Notes: generated by a model not told the origin, from the sequence alone. A stretch of DNA of 47,551 bases from CAIVAT01 sp037139855 (GCA_037139855.1 JBAXFM010000003.1:1-47551), one strand, 5' to 3'; numbered from the stretch's first letter, positions 1 through 9,303 are shown. Translations and numbers: made by a program.

Positions 1-1068
1 GGAACACCGGGTTCAAAAGTACTCTATTTTACTGCCAATCCCAATGGAGAGGCCGAAGGGATCCGGGTTGAATTAAAACCCAAGCCCAGGCTGAAAAAAA
101 CTTCTTTTGATTTCAATTTTGCAGAAATCGCCATCAAGGGCCGCAGTTCAATGGGCAATACGCTGACCAAATTTGCAGTCAGAAAAATTGAGCAGCGGCA
201 GGAGGGAATTTCCACGCTTGGTTCTTTGAATATCTGGTATGATGAAACCGTGCAACGTCTCAATACCGATGAACGTGGCGTGCTGCTTGGCGCATTCTCT
301 GGCGCCGACCGTATAATCATTCTGATGCAATCGGGACAATATCGCCTCACCTCGTTCGACCTTTCAACCCATTTCGATGAAGACATGATCCTGCTCGAAA
401 AATACAATCCGGAAAAGGTTTATACGGCTGTTTACCAGGAACATGAAACGAAGCATTATTACATCAAACGATTCAAGGCCGAACTAACCGATAAAAAAGT
501 TGAATTTGTTGAAGATCCCGATAAACTTATCCTTTTTTCTGCCGATCCTTATCCAAAACTGGAAATGTATTTCGATATGAAGTTGAAAACAAAGGGTACT
601 GAGCAGGAGGAGATCGTGGCCCATGAATATATCGGCGTTAAGGGATATAAGGCCAAGGGCAAAAGGCTGTCTGCCCACACGGTGAAGAAGGTCAATTGGC
701 TGGAATCCATCACCATTGAGGAACCTGCTGCACCGGATGAAACCCTGGCCGATGAAATATCTGCACCTTTCCCTTTCAGGGTTGATGCGGTGGAAGACAA
801 AGCAGAAATACAGGTTGAAAGTACACCTCCGGCAGATCAGGGGAGTACCCCAGAACCAATGCCATTGATCGGGATTCCATTGTTGAAACCCGGCATGTTG
901 CCCATGAATTTGCTAACAGAGGACGATATTCCCCGAAACCAGGAACCCCCTGCTCCTGTTTTAACACCCAGAAAACCTCCCAGGAAAAAGAAAACAGAAG
1001 GCGCTGCCGATCCATCCGGTGAGACCGGTGAGCCTGAGTCGGCAGGTCAGATGGAATTGCCTTTGTAA
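1..1068 (+). CDS. parC: DNA topoisomerase IV subunit A (ParC), C-terminal part
   Basis: The reading frame is open from base 1 to the stop at 1066-1068, so this is the 3' part of a gene that begins outside the window (355 codons seen). It would bind and wrap DNA as part of the decatenating type II topoisomerase with ParE. The visible part is the beta-pinwheel-like C-terminal region: FNFAEIAIKGRSSMGN, ARG-like RGVLLGAF, and the stretch around VRKIEQR and LGSLNIWYDE that I recognise from Bacteroidota GyrA/ParC-type subunits. The last ~110 residues are rich in Pro, Glu and Lys and look disordered, ending QMELPL. The catalytic tyrosine and winged helix lie upstream and cannot be seen, so GyrA is the alternative. 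The short degenerate pinwheel and acidic tail favour ParC. The 172 bases that follow contain only a weak AAGGG/CCCTT hairpin near 1064-1082. Confidence 0.85.
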   Translation, partial: GTPGSKVLYFTANPNGEAEGIRVELKPKPRLKKTSFDFNFAEIAIKGRSSMGNTLTKFAVRKIEQRQEGISTLGSLNIWYDETVQRLNTDERGVLLGAFSGADRIIILMQSGQYRLTSFDLSTHFDEDMILLEKYNPEKVYTAVYQEHETKHYYIKRFKAELTDKKVEFVEDPDKLILFSADPYPKLEMYFDMKLKTKGTEQEEIVAHEYIGVKGYKAKGKRLSAHTVKKVNWLESITIEEPAAPDETLADEISAPFPFRVDAVEDKAEIQVESTPPADQGSTPEPMPLIGIPLLKPGMLPMNLLTEDDIPRNQEPPAPVLTPRKPPRKKKTEGAADPSGETGEPESAGQMELPL

Positions 1069-1240
1069 GGGAGGGAGGGCCCTTTGGATTTTTATTCTTC
1101 AGTGTTGCATTTTGATTATTTATTTTATTACCTTTCACCTCTCATTCATATACTTGGATGGGAGGTGATTGTAATTTTCCGCCTTCACTGCTGATGCGGG
1201 ATTTGATCAATACTGTTTCAGTTTAACCTTCATTTGTAAG

Positions 1241-2641
1241 ATGAATAAATCGAGTGAATTTATTGTAAACGATGAAAGATTAACCTGGGAAAAGGCTTTT
1301 GATGCTATTCCCGACCTGATTGCCATCATCGACAAAGATCATCGCATCGTAAAAGCAAACAAGGCGATGGCCGAAAAACTGCGATGCTCATCCGAAACTG
1401 TTGCAGGCTGCCACTGCTTTGAGGTGATGCATGGTACGCATGAGCCGCCCGATTTTTGTCCACATTCAAGGTTGTTGCTGAGTGAGAATGAAGAACACAG
1501 CGAAGCTGTTGAATCTCGTTTGGGTGGAGTTTACGACATATCTACAACACCTTTGTTCGATAATGAGGGAAGGCTGACCGGAAGCATCCATGTGGCAAGA
1601 GATATCGGCGCTCATCAGAAAAAGGAACAACTGATGGCGGAAAATCTTGCCCTTGCTGACTTCTCTTTGAATCATTCTACCAGTGAACTCCTTACCCGTA
1701 CAATAGATAAAGTTGAATCGCTTACGGGAAGCCAGATTGGTTTTTTTCATTTTCTGGATGAAGATGAAATGACCGTTTCCATGCAGGCCTGGTCGACCAA
1801 CACATTGAATTTCCTGTGTACTACAGAAGGAATTGAAAAACACTATTCAGTGCTTCAGGCCGGGGTATGGGTTGATTGTATCCATGAACGGCGTCCGGTG
1901 ATCCACAACGATTTTGCCAGTCTCCCGCACCGAAAAGGAGTACCGGAAGGTCATGCCACGATTATCAGAGAACTTACCATTCCCGTCATCCGTGGCGAGA
2001 AGGTTGTTGCAGTGATGGGAGTTGGCAACAAACTAACCGACTACGATGAGAATGACATCGAAATTGTAAGTCAATTGACCAACATGGCCTGGGAATACAT
2101 TGTTAGTAAACGTTTTGAAGAAGCGTTAAATAAAAGTGAACAATATGCACGGGCCTTACTGAATGCTATTCCGGACTTGATTTTTCGCATGGACCGTGAC
2201 GGAACATACCTTGATGTAAAGGCTCCAAGGGAGGACTTATACTATCAGACAGATTCAATAATTGGGAAGAACAACAGGGATCTTTCTCCACCTGATTTTG
2301 CCGATCTGATTGAGGCAAAGATCTATTTAACCCTGGAGCATGGAAATATGGAGGTTTTTGAATATGAATTACCATTGCCAGGGAAGGGCATCCGCCATTT
2401 TGAAGCAAGGATGGTGTCAAATGGACCTGATGAAATTACAGCCATCGCACGTGATATTACCGATTGGAAGCAAACAAATGAAGCGCTTAAAAAGAAAATA
2501 GGGGAACTGGAATGGTTTAACCGTATGATGGTTGACCGGGAGGTGAAAATGATAGAATTGAAGAAGGAAATTAACATACTGGCCAACAGACTCGGGGAAG
2601 ATGACCGTTATGTAATACATTTTAATCAAGATATAAAATGA
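1241..2641 (+). CDS. PAS-GAF-PAS sensor with shared C-terminal tail, no kinase domain
   Basis: First gene of the sensor operon, a predicted soluble 466-residue protein. Domains in order: PAS (~17-130), GAF of the type with GVWVDCIHERRPVIHND (~140-290), PAS (~300-415), then a helical tail (422-460) with FNRMMV, RE, KMIELKKEIN and a final YVIH. There is no HisKA, HATPase or other catalytic domain. The first PAS has a Cys/His cluster (C57, H58, C59, H64, H67, C73, H75) that could bind metal or react to redox state; that is only suggested by the residues. The tail is nearly the same as in the next three proteins, which points to a common partner. Here it continues seven residues past YVIH, unlike the others. 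The stop overlaps the next start (ATGA), so translation is probably coupled. Confidence 0.85.
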   Translation: MNKSSEFIVNDERLTWEKAFDAIPDLIAIIDKDHRIVKANKAMAEKLRCSSETVAGCHCFEVMHGTHEPPDFCPHSRLLLSENEEHSEAVESRLGGVYDISTTPLFDNEGRLTGSIHVARDIGAHQKKEQLMAENLALADFSLNHSTSELLTRTIDKVESLTGSQIGFFHFLDEDEMTVSMQAWSTNTLNFLCTTEGIEKHYSVLQAGVWVDCIHERRPVIHNDFASLPHRKGVPEGHATIIRELTIPVIRGEKVVAVMGVGNKLTDYDENDIEIVSQLTNMAWEYIVSKRFEEALNKSEQYARALLNAIPDLIFRMDRDGTYLDVKAPREDLYYQTDSIIGKNNRDLSPPDFADLIEAKIYLTLEHGNMEVFEYELPLPGKGIRHFEARMVSNGPDEITAIARDITDWKQTNEALKKKIGELEWFNRMMVDREVKMIELKKEINILANRLGEDDRYVIHFNQDIK

Positions 2642-3732
2642 TTGTTGTCGCATTAATTTTTAACCTTGCAGTTCTCGTTTCAGTCAGTGTTTTTTCTGGT
2701 TTTATTGATAACCGTTATAAACGCAATTCAACTACTGGTGTTGTTTTTCAGGGCTTGCTGTTTGGCATGGTTGCATTGGTTGGGATGCTGGACCCATTCG
2801 TCCTTGCACCGGGGATTTTCTTTGATGGCCGGAGTGTGGTACTCAGCCTCTGCGGGCTTTTCTTTGGTCCGGTGGCTGGTGTGATTTCTGCGGCGATTGC
2901 ATTGGCATATCGGTTATATGCCGGAGGCGTAGGAGTTTACATGGGTGTATCCGTGATTATTTCTTCGACGTTGATCGGGGTGTTTTTTTATTACGTTAAG
3001 AAAGTAACAGGAAAACAGTCTAATACATGGTTTCTTTACGGCCTTGGCTTGATTGTGCATATTGTGATGGTGCTGCTTGTGTTTGCCATTCCCTCACCGA
3101 TGCGTTTGATCACATTTAAAACCCTGACCATTACCATTCTGGGAATTTACCCGCTTGCAACGGTCCTTATAGGGAAAATATTGAAAGATCATGAAAACAG
3201 CGCCGGTCGGAAAATAGCTGAAGCGGCTTTGCTGGAAAGCGAAAACAGGTTTACACTTTTTATGGACCACTTACCCGCTTTTGTTTTCATCAAGGATAGT
3301 AATTTCAAGTCAATTTATGTCAATAAGAAAATAGATGAAATGCTTGGAGCTTCTGCATGGATTGGTTTAACGCCCCCGGAATTTTTTCCGGGAGGATTCG
3401 GCGAAAAACTACTGGCCGACGATCATCATGCCATGGAATCAGGTTATGTGAAAGTAGAAGAAAACCGTCCTGATCTCAAAGGTGTGATGCACTTTTATGA
3501 AACTCAAAAATTCATCATCCCGCGTCAGGGTAAAGAACCATTGCTGGGCGGAATATCCATCGATATTACCGACCGCAAACGTGCCGAGGAGGAACTCAGG
3601 GAGAACACCCGGGAACTCAAGCAGTTTAACAGTCTGATGATTGGCCGGGAGCTGAAAATGGTTGAGCTGAAAAAAGAGATCAATGCATTGCTCATCAACA
3701 TGGGGGAGGAAGAAAAATATGTTATTCATTAA
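2638..3732 (+). CDS. 5TM-LYT membrane sensor with PAS domain and shared tail
   Basis: A 364-residue membrane protein. The N-terminal ~185 residues form a five- to six-helix module of the 5TMR-LYT type found in LytS-like receptors; the signature around FFDGRSVVLSLCGLFFGPVAG and YRLYAGG is clear. One PAS domain follows (~200-320) and then the tail (326-364) with FNSLMIGRELKM, VELKKEIN and terminal YVIH. LytS proteins normally carry a kinase domain after the sensor; it is absent here. The start ATG overlaps the previous stop by ATGA. Ligand unknown; in LytS relatives the module has been linked to murein, pyruvate or membrane-state sensing, which cannot be told from this sequence. Confidence 0.85.
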   Translation: MIVVALIFNLAVLVSVSVFSGFIDNRYKRNSTTGVVFQGLLFGMVALVGMLDPFVLAPGIFFDGRSVVLSLCGLFFGPVAGVISAAIALAYRLYAGGVGVYMGVSVIISSTLIGVFFYYVKKVTGKQSNTWFLYGLGLIVHIVMVLLVFAIPSPMRLITFKTLTITILGIYPLATVLIGKILKDHENSAGRKIAEAALLESENRFTLFMDHLPAFVFIKDSNFKSIYVNKKIDEMLGASAWIGLTPPEFFPGGFGEKLLADDHHAMESGYVKVEENRPDLKGVMHFYETQKFIIPRQGKEPLLGGISIDITDRKRAEEELRENTRELKQFNSLMIGRELKMVELKKEINALLINMGEEEKYVIH

Positions 3733-3748
3733 AAAAATCAGCTGAACC

Positions 3749-5530
3749 ATGAACTCCCTTGAACCTGATAAAAGCATGCTTGCCCTCGCCCTTAAAAGTA
3801 TCGGCAATTGTGTTTGTATTTCGGACCTGAATGACAACATTATCTTCGTCAATGAATCATTTAGCCAAACCTTTGGATACAGTATCGAAGAACTCCGTGG
3901 AAAACCGATCAATGTCGTTCGGTCCGACTATAATGATCCAGAAAAAGTGTCGGTTATTTTTGCCGAAACACTCAAGGGGGGCTGGCGGGGTGAACTCATG
4001 AACCGCAGGAAAGATGGCACGGATTTTCCGGTTAGCGTTGCTACCTCTGTGATACTGGATGACAACGGAAAGCCAATCGCTGTGATGGGGGTAGCCAATG
4101 ATATTACCGAAACCAAGCGGATGCAGGCAAAGTTCAGGTCTGTGGCGGACCTCTTCCAGAATATGGGATCCGATACAACAAAGAATATTGACACAATCGT
4201 AGCCTGTGCCTGCGATGTAATCGGAGGGGCCGCATCTTTGTATAACAAGCTTGACGACACCGACTGTTCCCTGGTGGTGTGGGCTGGTCACAATCTGCCG
4301 TCGGAAATGGAGCGCAGGGATTCACCTGAAGGACACATTTGTTATGAAGCAACCATCAAAGGCCAGGACAAACCAGTTGTATTGGGTGATCTTTCTACGA
4401 CATCCTATGTGAAGTCAGACCCGAATGTTGTCCGGTTTGGATTTCGGTCATACATCGGCGCCCCCGTAAAGCGAAGAGGCAAAGCCATCGGCTCTTTGGC
4501 TGTGGTTGATTTGGTTTCACGTGAATTTACACCTGAAGAAATCGACCTTATTGGGATTCTTGCCAGCGCCCTTTCGCAGGAGGAGGAACGCCAGGATGCT
4601 ATAATGATTCTTGAAACCGCTGTACAACAGTCGCCTTCGGGTATCCTCATCGCCGATGCCCCCGATGTGAAGATCCGAATCGCCAACTCAAAGGCAATCG
4701 CCATCCTGCAAGGTGAGTCGGAAGGTGATACAGATTACGGATTGCATGGCGTTTCACGGTCGTGGACAACTTTCAGGCCCGATGGAACACTCTTATCTTT
4801 AGACCAACTTCCCCTGACACGGGCAATACAATACGGTGAAATTGCAGAAAATGAAGAGTTTATCATCCAAGCTGCGAATGGCGTCGAACATTTTGTTTCT
4901 GTCAATGCAGCTCCCGTAAGAAACACTGAAGGGGTCATCACTGCCGGAGTGGTGATGTTTCACGATATCACTGCCAAAAGACAAACGGAGCAGGAACTTA
5001 GAGAGAGCGAGGATCGGTTGCGGACCCTCATCAATGCCATGCCCGATATAGTTTGTTTCAAGGATGGAGAAGGCAGGTGGCTGGAAGCCAATGATTTTGA
5101 CCTTAAATTATTCGAACTTCAGGGAATAGATTACAAGGGTAAAAAAGATTCAGAACTTGCCCTCGAAAGTGGTTTTTACAAGGAAGCTTTTCTTGGCTGT
5201 GAGGAATCAGATGAAAAAGCCTGGGTCCACAAAGCTGCCTTAAGAGCAGATGAAACTATCCCATGCCCCAACGGACCTTCAAAAGTATTTGACATAATCA
5301 AGGTTCCTGCCTTTGATGAAAAAGGAGCACGGAAAGGATTGGTGGTAGTTGGCCGGGATGTTACCGAACGCATTCATGCTCAAAACGCCCTTCAGCATAA
5401 GGCTAGAGAGTTGGAACGGTTTAATAACCTGATGATTGGAAGAGAATTGAAGATGATTGAATTGAAGAAAGAGATCAATGAATTGCTTATTAAATCGGGA
5501 CATCCTGAAAAATACATGATCCATGAATAA
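3749..5530 (+). CDS. PAS-GAF-PAS-PAS sensor with shared tail, no kinase domain
   Basis: A 593-residue protein with no membrane segment. Domains: PAS (~5-125, ending GVANDITETK), GAF (~135-285, with SYIGAPVKRRGKAIGSLAVVD), PAS (~290-415, ending VMFHDITAKR), PAS (~420-550, ending VVVGRDVTER), then the tail (554-593): FNNLMIGRELKM, IELKKEINELL, terminal YMIHE. No output domain follows. It starts 16 bases after the preceding stop and overlaps the next gene by 8 bases (5523-5530), so it belongs to the same transcript. The high count of input domains and lack of an enzyme fit an adaptor or sensory subunit that signals through the tail to another protein. Confidence 0.85.
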   Translation: MNSLEPDKSMLALALKSIGNCVCISDLNDNIIFVNESFSQTFGYSIEELRGKPINVVRSDYNDPEKVSVIFAETLKGGWRGELMNRRKDGTDFPVSVATSVILDDNGKPIAVMGVANDITETKRMQAKFRSVADLFQNMGSDTTKNIDTIVACACDVIGGAASLYNKLDDTDCSLVVWAGHNLPSEMERRDSPEGHICYEATIKGQDKPVVLGDLSTTSYVKSDPNVVRFGFRSYIGAPVKRRGKAIGSLAVVDLVSREFTPEEIDLIGILASALSQEEERQDAIMILETAVQQSPSGILIADAPDVKIRIANSKAIAILQGESEGDTDYGLHGVSRSWTTFRPDGTLLSLDQLPLTRAIQYGEIAENEEFIIQAANGVEHFVSVNAAPVRNTEGVITAGVVMFHDITAKRQTEQELRESEDRLRTLINAMPDIVCFKDGEGRWLEANDFDLKLFELQGIDYKGKKDSELALESGFYKEAFLGCEESDEKAWVHKAALRADETIPCPNGPSKVFDIIKVPAFDEKGARKGLVVVGRDVTERIHAQNALQHKARELERFNNLMIGRELKMIELKKEINELLIKSGHPEKYMIHE

Positions 5531-8408
5531 CCTGCGGATTATTTTCGCCATTGTCTCTTGCTGTATATTTGAGCAAGTTGGATTCCCTCAACAATACTTT
5601 ACCAAGTCGTACACCATTGAAAATGGTTTGCCAACCAGAATTGTCAACGATGCCTGTCAGGATAGCAATGGAGTCATGTGGTTTGCTACCTTTAACGGTA
5701 TTTCTTCCTATGATGGATTTCGTTTTACAAATTTTGATGCGAATAATGGTCTGCCCCGGCATTCTTATCGTAAAGTGAAATTTGATCAGGCCGGAGTTTT
5801 ATGGGGAATCCCATATAGCATATGTGATACACTCGTTTGTTTCCATCATGGCAGCTGGAAAAAAATCAATCCTCCCTCCAAAAATCCGAAAATTGAAGTT
5901 TCTGCATTTGATTTATGCACCCGAAACAGACAAACAGTGATATGTATTGGTCATTTTTCCGGACTTGATATTTTGCAGGATGGCCGATGGATTCATGTTG
6001 ATGTTTCAAAAGATCCTTTAAAAAATCAGATATTCTCCGTGATTTCAAAAGATGGAAACTTTCTTGTTCTGACAAAAACCGGAATATGGATATTGGATCA
6101 GGATAAAAATGGATGGGGGATCAAAGAATATTATCTGTCAGCGGGAGATCCAATTCTTGCAATGTATGTTGAAGGGCAGGGTAGAACCGATGAAAAACTA
6201 TGGATGTTAACTTCCCACCGTTTGATGTATCTCATTCATGGGAAGCTGAATATTTTCGCGGATAATTTTAGCCTTCCCGAAACAAATACCCTTGGGAAAG
6301 CCTTTTTGAATTTTGATAACCATGGCAATGTTTACTTTGGAAATAACTTCGGAAAATATTTTATCAGATCAACCGGAAGCAAAGCATTCCCGCTTCTGGT
6401 CAAAAATGGCTTTTCATCAAATGGAGCAGCTGGCCTTTTCATTGACAGGGAGGATAATTTATGGTTTTTGGATTCCCGTGGTGTTGATAAAATTAATAAT
6501 CTGATGGGTTTGAATTATTTTCAAAACCACGGATTGCTAGAAAATGAGGTGACTGCCATCTTAGAACTGGCTAATGGCGGATTTGTATTCGGGCACAACA
6601 AGGGAATCACGGTATTTGATGGTCAAAAATTCACAAGGTTTCCTTTTTCAGTCTCCGATGACATTCAGGCCAGGGTGATGGATATCATCCAGGATAAGCA
6701 GGGAAATGTGTGGATTGCCGCCAGCCGGCTTGGATTTGGAAAGATGATGAAAGATGGGAAATTCAAATGGTATCCGATGGATTCAAATTCACTGGCCGTT
6801 TCGATACACCAGGATCTCCACGGGCGAATTTGGATGAGTTCATCCCAGGAGTTATTCTATCTGAAAAACGATCGGTTAATTCCATATGAACACAACGATC
6901 GGATTAGTTCCCCTTTCAGGAAAATATTTTCTGCCGGGAAGGATGAAATTATCGGAGTAGGGTTGTATGGGGCCTATGTCGTTTCTGAAAATAAGGTGCG
7001 TAAAATACCGTTTGACGGGGAAGACAGAATGATAGGCTTTTTTACCTATTTTAAAAGCAGGTCAGGTATTGAATATTTTGGTACGTCGGAAGGACTTTAT
7101 TTCATGAACAATGGTGCAATCCGGAAGTTTCGCCAAAACGGGATCAGCATTGACAGCCCGGTCTATTTTATTTTTCAGGATACCGATCAGAATTATTGGA
7201 TCGGATCGAACAATGGCGTAATAAAATGGGATGGAAAAACCAGGATTGAAACATTGTCAATAAAAAATGGGTTGGCCGGAAGGGAGACAAACCGCTCAGC
7301 AGGAATGGTTGATTCACATGGGGGTGTATGGATTGGAACAGATATGGGCCTTTCCAGTTTTATGAAAGGATTCTCAGGGTTTAACACCAAGATACCCGTG
7401 ATTAAATTGCTGAATATCGAAGATACGAAAGGAAACCATCATTCATTTATTGATAATATCTTCATCGGATTTAATGATAATACATTGGTTTTCCATTTCA
7501 GAGGCATCTCCTTTGTGAATGAAGAATTAATTTCTTATCGTTACAAACTTGAAGGATTTGATCATGATTGGCAAGTTGCAAATCAGCCGAACCTGGATAA
7601 AATTAAGTTTTCCGGACTGAAACCTGGTAAATACCGATTCATAGTTCAGGCAAGAAATGCTTCCGGCGACTGGTCGGAAATTGCCTGTTCAGGATTCATT
7701 ACCATTAAAACACCGGTTTTCCGGACATGGTGGTTTATCCTGATCGTTTTAATAGTGATTAGTGCTATCATCTTTGGAATTTATAAACTGATATTGCAGC
7801 GTCAATATAATCTGAGGCTGGAAAAGGAGATTTCGGAACGCAAACTGGCAGAGCAACTACTCAGGGAAAGTCAGGAACTGTATAAACTCATTACTGATAA
7901 AATGGCAGATGTGGTTTGGCTGATGGATTTATATGGAAAAAGTACCTTCGTTTCGCCTTCAATTGAGCAATTCACCGGGTTCAGTGTAAATGAGTATTTG
8001 CAGCAAACCATAGAAAATCGGTTTGCTCCCGACTCGGTGGAGGTCGTCAAACGACAGTTCGGGAATGAACTGCCCCGACTCATTGCACAACCGGAATCAT
8101 TGCACGGATACATTAATACGCAAAGGCTGGAATATAACTGCAAAAATGGGGGTACCAAATGGGGTGAATTGCTCATGACACCTCTTTTTGGTCCAAATGG
8201 CGCTTTGCTTGGAATTCACGGGGTTACGCGCGACATCACCGAAGGTAAACAGGCTGAAGAATCGTTGAAGCAGAAAGCTCGGGAACTCGAAAGCTTTAAC
8301 AGCCTCATGATCGGCCGGGAGTTGAAGATGATCGAACTGAAAAAAGAGATCAATGAATTGCTGTTAAAGTTGAACAAACCCGAAAAATACACCGTTCATG
8401 AATTATAA
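5523..8408 (+). CDS. Periplasmic propeller/Y_Y_Y-PAS sensor with shared tail, no kinase domain
   Basis: A 961-residue protein built like the front half of a Bacteroidota hybrid two-component sensor. It has an N-terminal signal segment (~1-22); two-component-regulator propeller repeats (Reg_prop; blades marked by GVMWFATFNGISSYDG, NVWIAASRLG, NYWIGSNNGVIKWDG, GVWIGTDMGLSS); a Y_Y_Y domain (~660-730, YRYKLEGFDHDW and LKPGKYRFIVQARN); one TM helix (~734-757); one PAS domain (~790-915); and the tail (921-961), with FNSLMIGRELKM, IELKKEINELL and terminal YTVHEL. In usual members the TM is followed by HisKA, HATPase, receiver and AraC domains; none is present. Such propellers often sense polysaccharide breakdown products; no glycan utilisation genes are nearby. 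The gene overlaps the previous stop by 8 bases, and CheR starts 6 bases after its own stop. Confidence 0.88.
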   Translation: MNNLRIIFAIVSCCIFEQVGFPQQYFTKSYTIENGLPTRIVNDACQDSNGVMWFATFNGISSYDGFRFTNFDANNGLPRHSYRKVKFDQAGVLWGIPYSICDTLVCFHHGSWKKINPPSKNPKIEVSAFDLCTRNRQTVICIGHFSGLDILQDGRWIHVDVSKDPLKNQIFSVISKDGNFLVLTKTGIWILDQDKNGWGIKEYYLSAGDPILAMYVEGQGRTDEKLWMLTSHRLMYLIHGKLNIFADNFSLPETNTLGKAFLNFDNHGNVYFGNNFGKYFIRSTGSKAFPLLVKNGFSSNGAAGLFIDREDNLWFLDSRGVDKINNLMGLNYFQNHGLLENEVTAILELANGGFVFGHNKGITVFDGQKFTRFPFSVSDDIQARVMDIIQDKQGNVWIAASRLGFGKMMKDGKFKWYPMDSNSLAVSIHQDLHGRIWMSSSQELFYLKNDRLIPYEHNDRISSPFRKIFSAGKDEIIGVGLYGAYVVSENKVRKIPFDGEDRMIGFFTYFKSRSGIEYFGTSEGLYFMNNGAIRKFRQNGISIDSPVYFIFQDTDQNYWIGSNNGVIKWDGKTRIETLSIKNGLAGRETNRSAGMVDSHGGVWIGTDMGLSSFMKGFSGFNTKIPVIKLLNIEDTKGNHHSFIDNIFIGFNDNTLVFHFRGISFVNEELISYRYKLEGFDHDWQVANQPNLDKIKFSGLKPGKYRFIVQARNASGDWSEIACSGFITIKTPVFRTWWFILIVLIVISAIIFGIYKLILQRQYNLRLEKEISERKLAEQLLRESQELYKLITDKMADVVWLMDLYGKSTFVSPSIEQFTGFSVNEYLQQTIENRFAPDSVEVVKRQFGNELPRLIAQPESLHGYINTQRLEYNCKNGGTKWGELLMTPLFGPNGALLGIHGVTRDITEGKQAEESLKQKARELESFNSLMIGRELKMIELKKEINELLLKLNKPEKYTVHEL

Positions 8409-8414
8409 TTATTA

Positions 8415-9236
8415 ATGACTACTCAGCAAATCATTGAAAAATTGCAGTTTCAATATGGACAAGATTTTTCTGTTTATGCCACTTCTTTTCTGAGGAATGC
8501 ATTGGGAATAAGAGTAAAGGAAACAGGGTTACCTGGTTTGAACTCTTACCTGGATTTTATTGCCCAGGATAACGATGAGTTGAAAAAATTGACCAATTCC
8601 CTTCATATTAACTATTCCTTATTCTTCAGAAACCTATTGGATACCTCACTATTTGAGTGTTGCATATTGCCTGAACTGATACAATCTAAAGAAAAATACA
8701 ACTCCCGCTCGTTCAGGATGTGGTCGGTTGGTTGTGCAGAAGGCCCTGAACCGTATTCATTCGCCATGCTGGCCGATAAAGTGATCAGCGACAGGCAGTG
8801 CGAGATTCCTGTGATGGTGTTTGGTACCGACATTTCAAGCGCTGCACTCGACAAGGCACGTGAGGGAACCTATGGTGAGCAAGCCATGCAAAATGTAAAA
8901 CTTTCATTCCTCGACCGGTTTTTTGTGCTGAATCAAACACAATATTCAGTGAAGAACCATATAAAAAACCAAGTGTATTTTTCGGAAGGCGATATCATTG
9001 ATCCCTGTTATAATTCACCACCCGCAGCGATCTTTGCTGATTTCGATCTGGTGAGCTGCTGCAATCTGATGATATATTATCAGCAGGAGATTCAACAAAA
9101 GATCCTTGAAAAACTTCACAGGTCACTGGCACAAAATGGTTATTTGCTTGTTGGAGAATCAGAAAGATTGATTGTTGAGAAATTTGGAAAGTTCCGGAAG
9201 TTATATCCTTTGGGAAATGTTTTTATAAGGAAATAA
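8415..9236 (+). CDS. cheR: CheR-type protein-glutamate methyltransferase
   Basis: A 273-residue protein with the two CheR parts: the N-terminal helical domain with the FFR signature in INYSLFFRNLLD, and the SAM-binding Rossmann domain with WSVGCAEGPEPYSFAML (usual form WSAGCSTGEEPYS), FGTDISSAALDKAREGTY, FDLVSCCNLMIYYQQEIQ (usual form CRNVLIYF) and GYLLVGESE. The family methylates glutamates in chemoreceptors using SAM. Two departures from the consensus are visible: GCAEGPEP for GCSTGEEP, and CCN for CRN in the active-site region. It is the last gene of the sensor operon. No chemoreceptor, CheB, CheA or CheW is in the window, so its substrate is unclear; the four tailed sensors upstream are the obvious candidates by position only. 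Confidence 0.88.
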   Translation: MTTQQIIEKLQFQYGQDFSVYATSFLRNALGIRVKETGLPGLNSYLDFIAQDNDELKKLTNSLHINYSLFFRNLLDTSLFECCILPELIQSKEKYNSRSFRMWSVGCAEGPEPYSFAMLADKVISDRQCEIPVMVFGTDISSAALDKAREGTYGEQAMQNVKLSFLDRFFVLNQTQYSVKNHIKNQVYFSEGDIIDPCYNSPPAAIFADFDLVSCCNLMIYYQQEIQQKILEKLHRSLAQNGYLLVGESERLIVEKFGKFRKLYPLGNVFIRK

Positions 9237-9257
9237 AAAGAGAGTCCCTTTCGCCAG

Positions 9258-9303
9258 CCCCTTTCCCAAAAAGGGAAGGGGAGTACTTTCCTTTTTGGGA
9301 AAG
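9258..9303. repeat. REP-like double-hairpin intergenic element, copy 1
   Basis: Two adjoining inverted repeats lie just after cheR. The first is CCCCTTTCCC/GGGAAGGGG (9258-9281). The second is CTTTCC/GGGAAAG (9286-9303). GAGTA lies between them. The order and the spacer GGGGAGTA match the element at 28874-28924. It may also end cheR transcription, though no T-run follows the second hairpin. Confidence 0.6.

Noticed and set aside
776..1138. Minus-strand frame across the end of parC
   Set aside because: It lies opposite the parC frame, has no recognisable protein features and no promoter element.
2504..8405. Shared sensor tail as a histidine kinase dimerisation domain or chemoreceptor methylation helix
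   Set aside because: There is no H-box, no ATPase domain and no Glu/Gln pairs in the spacing of methylation sites.
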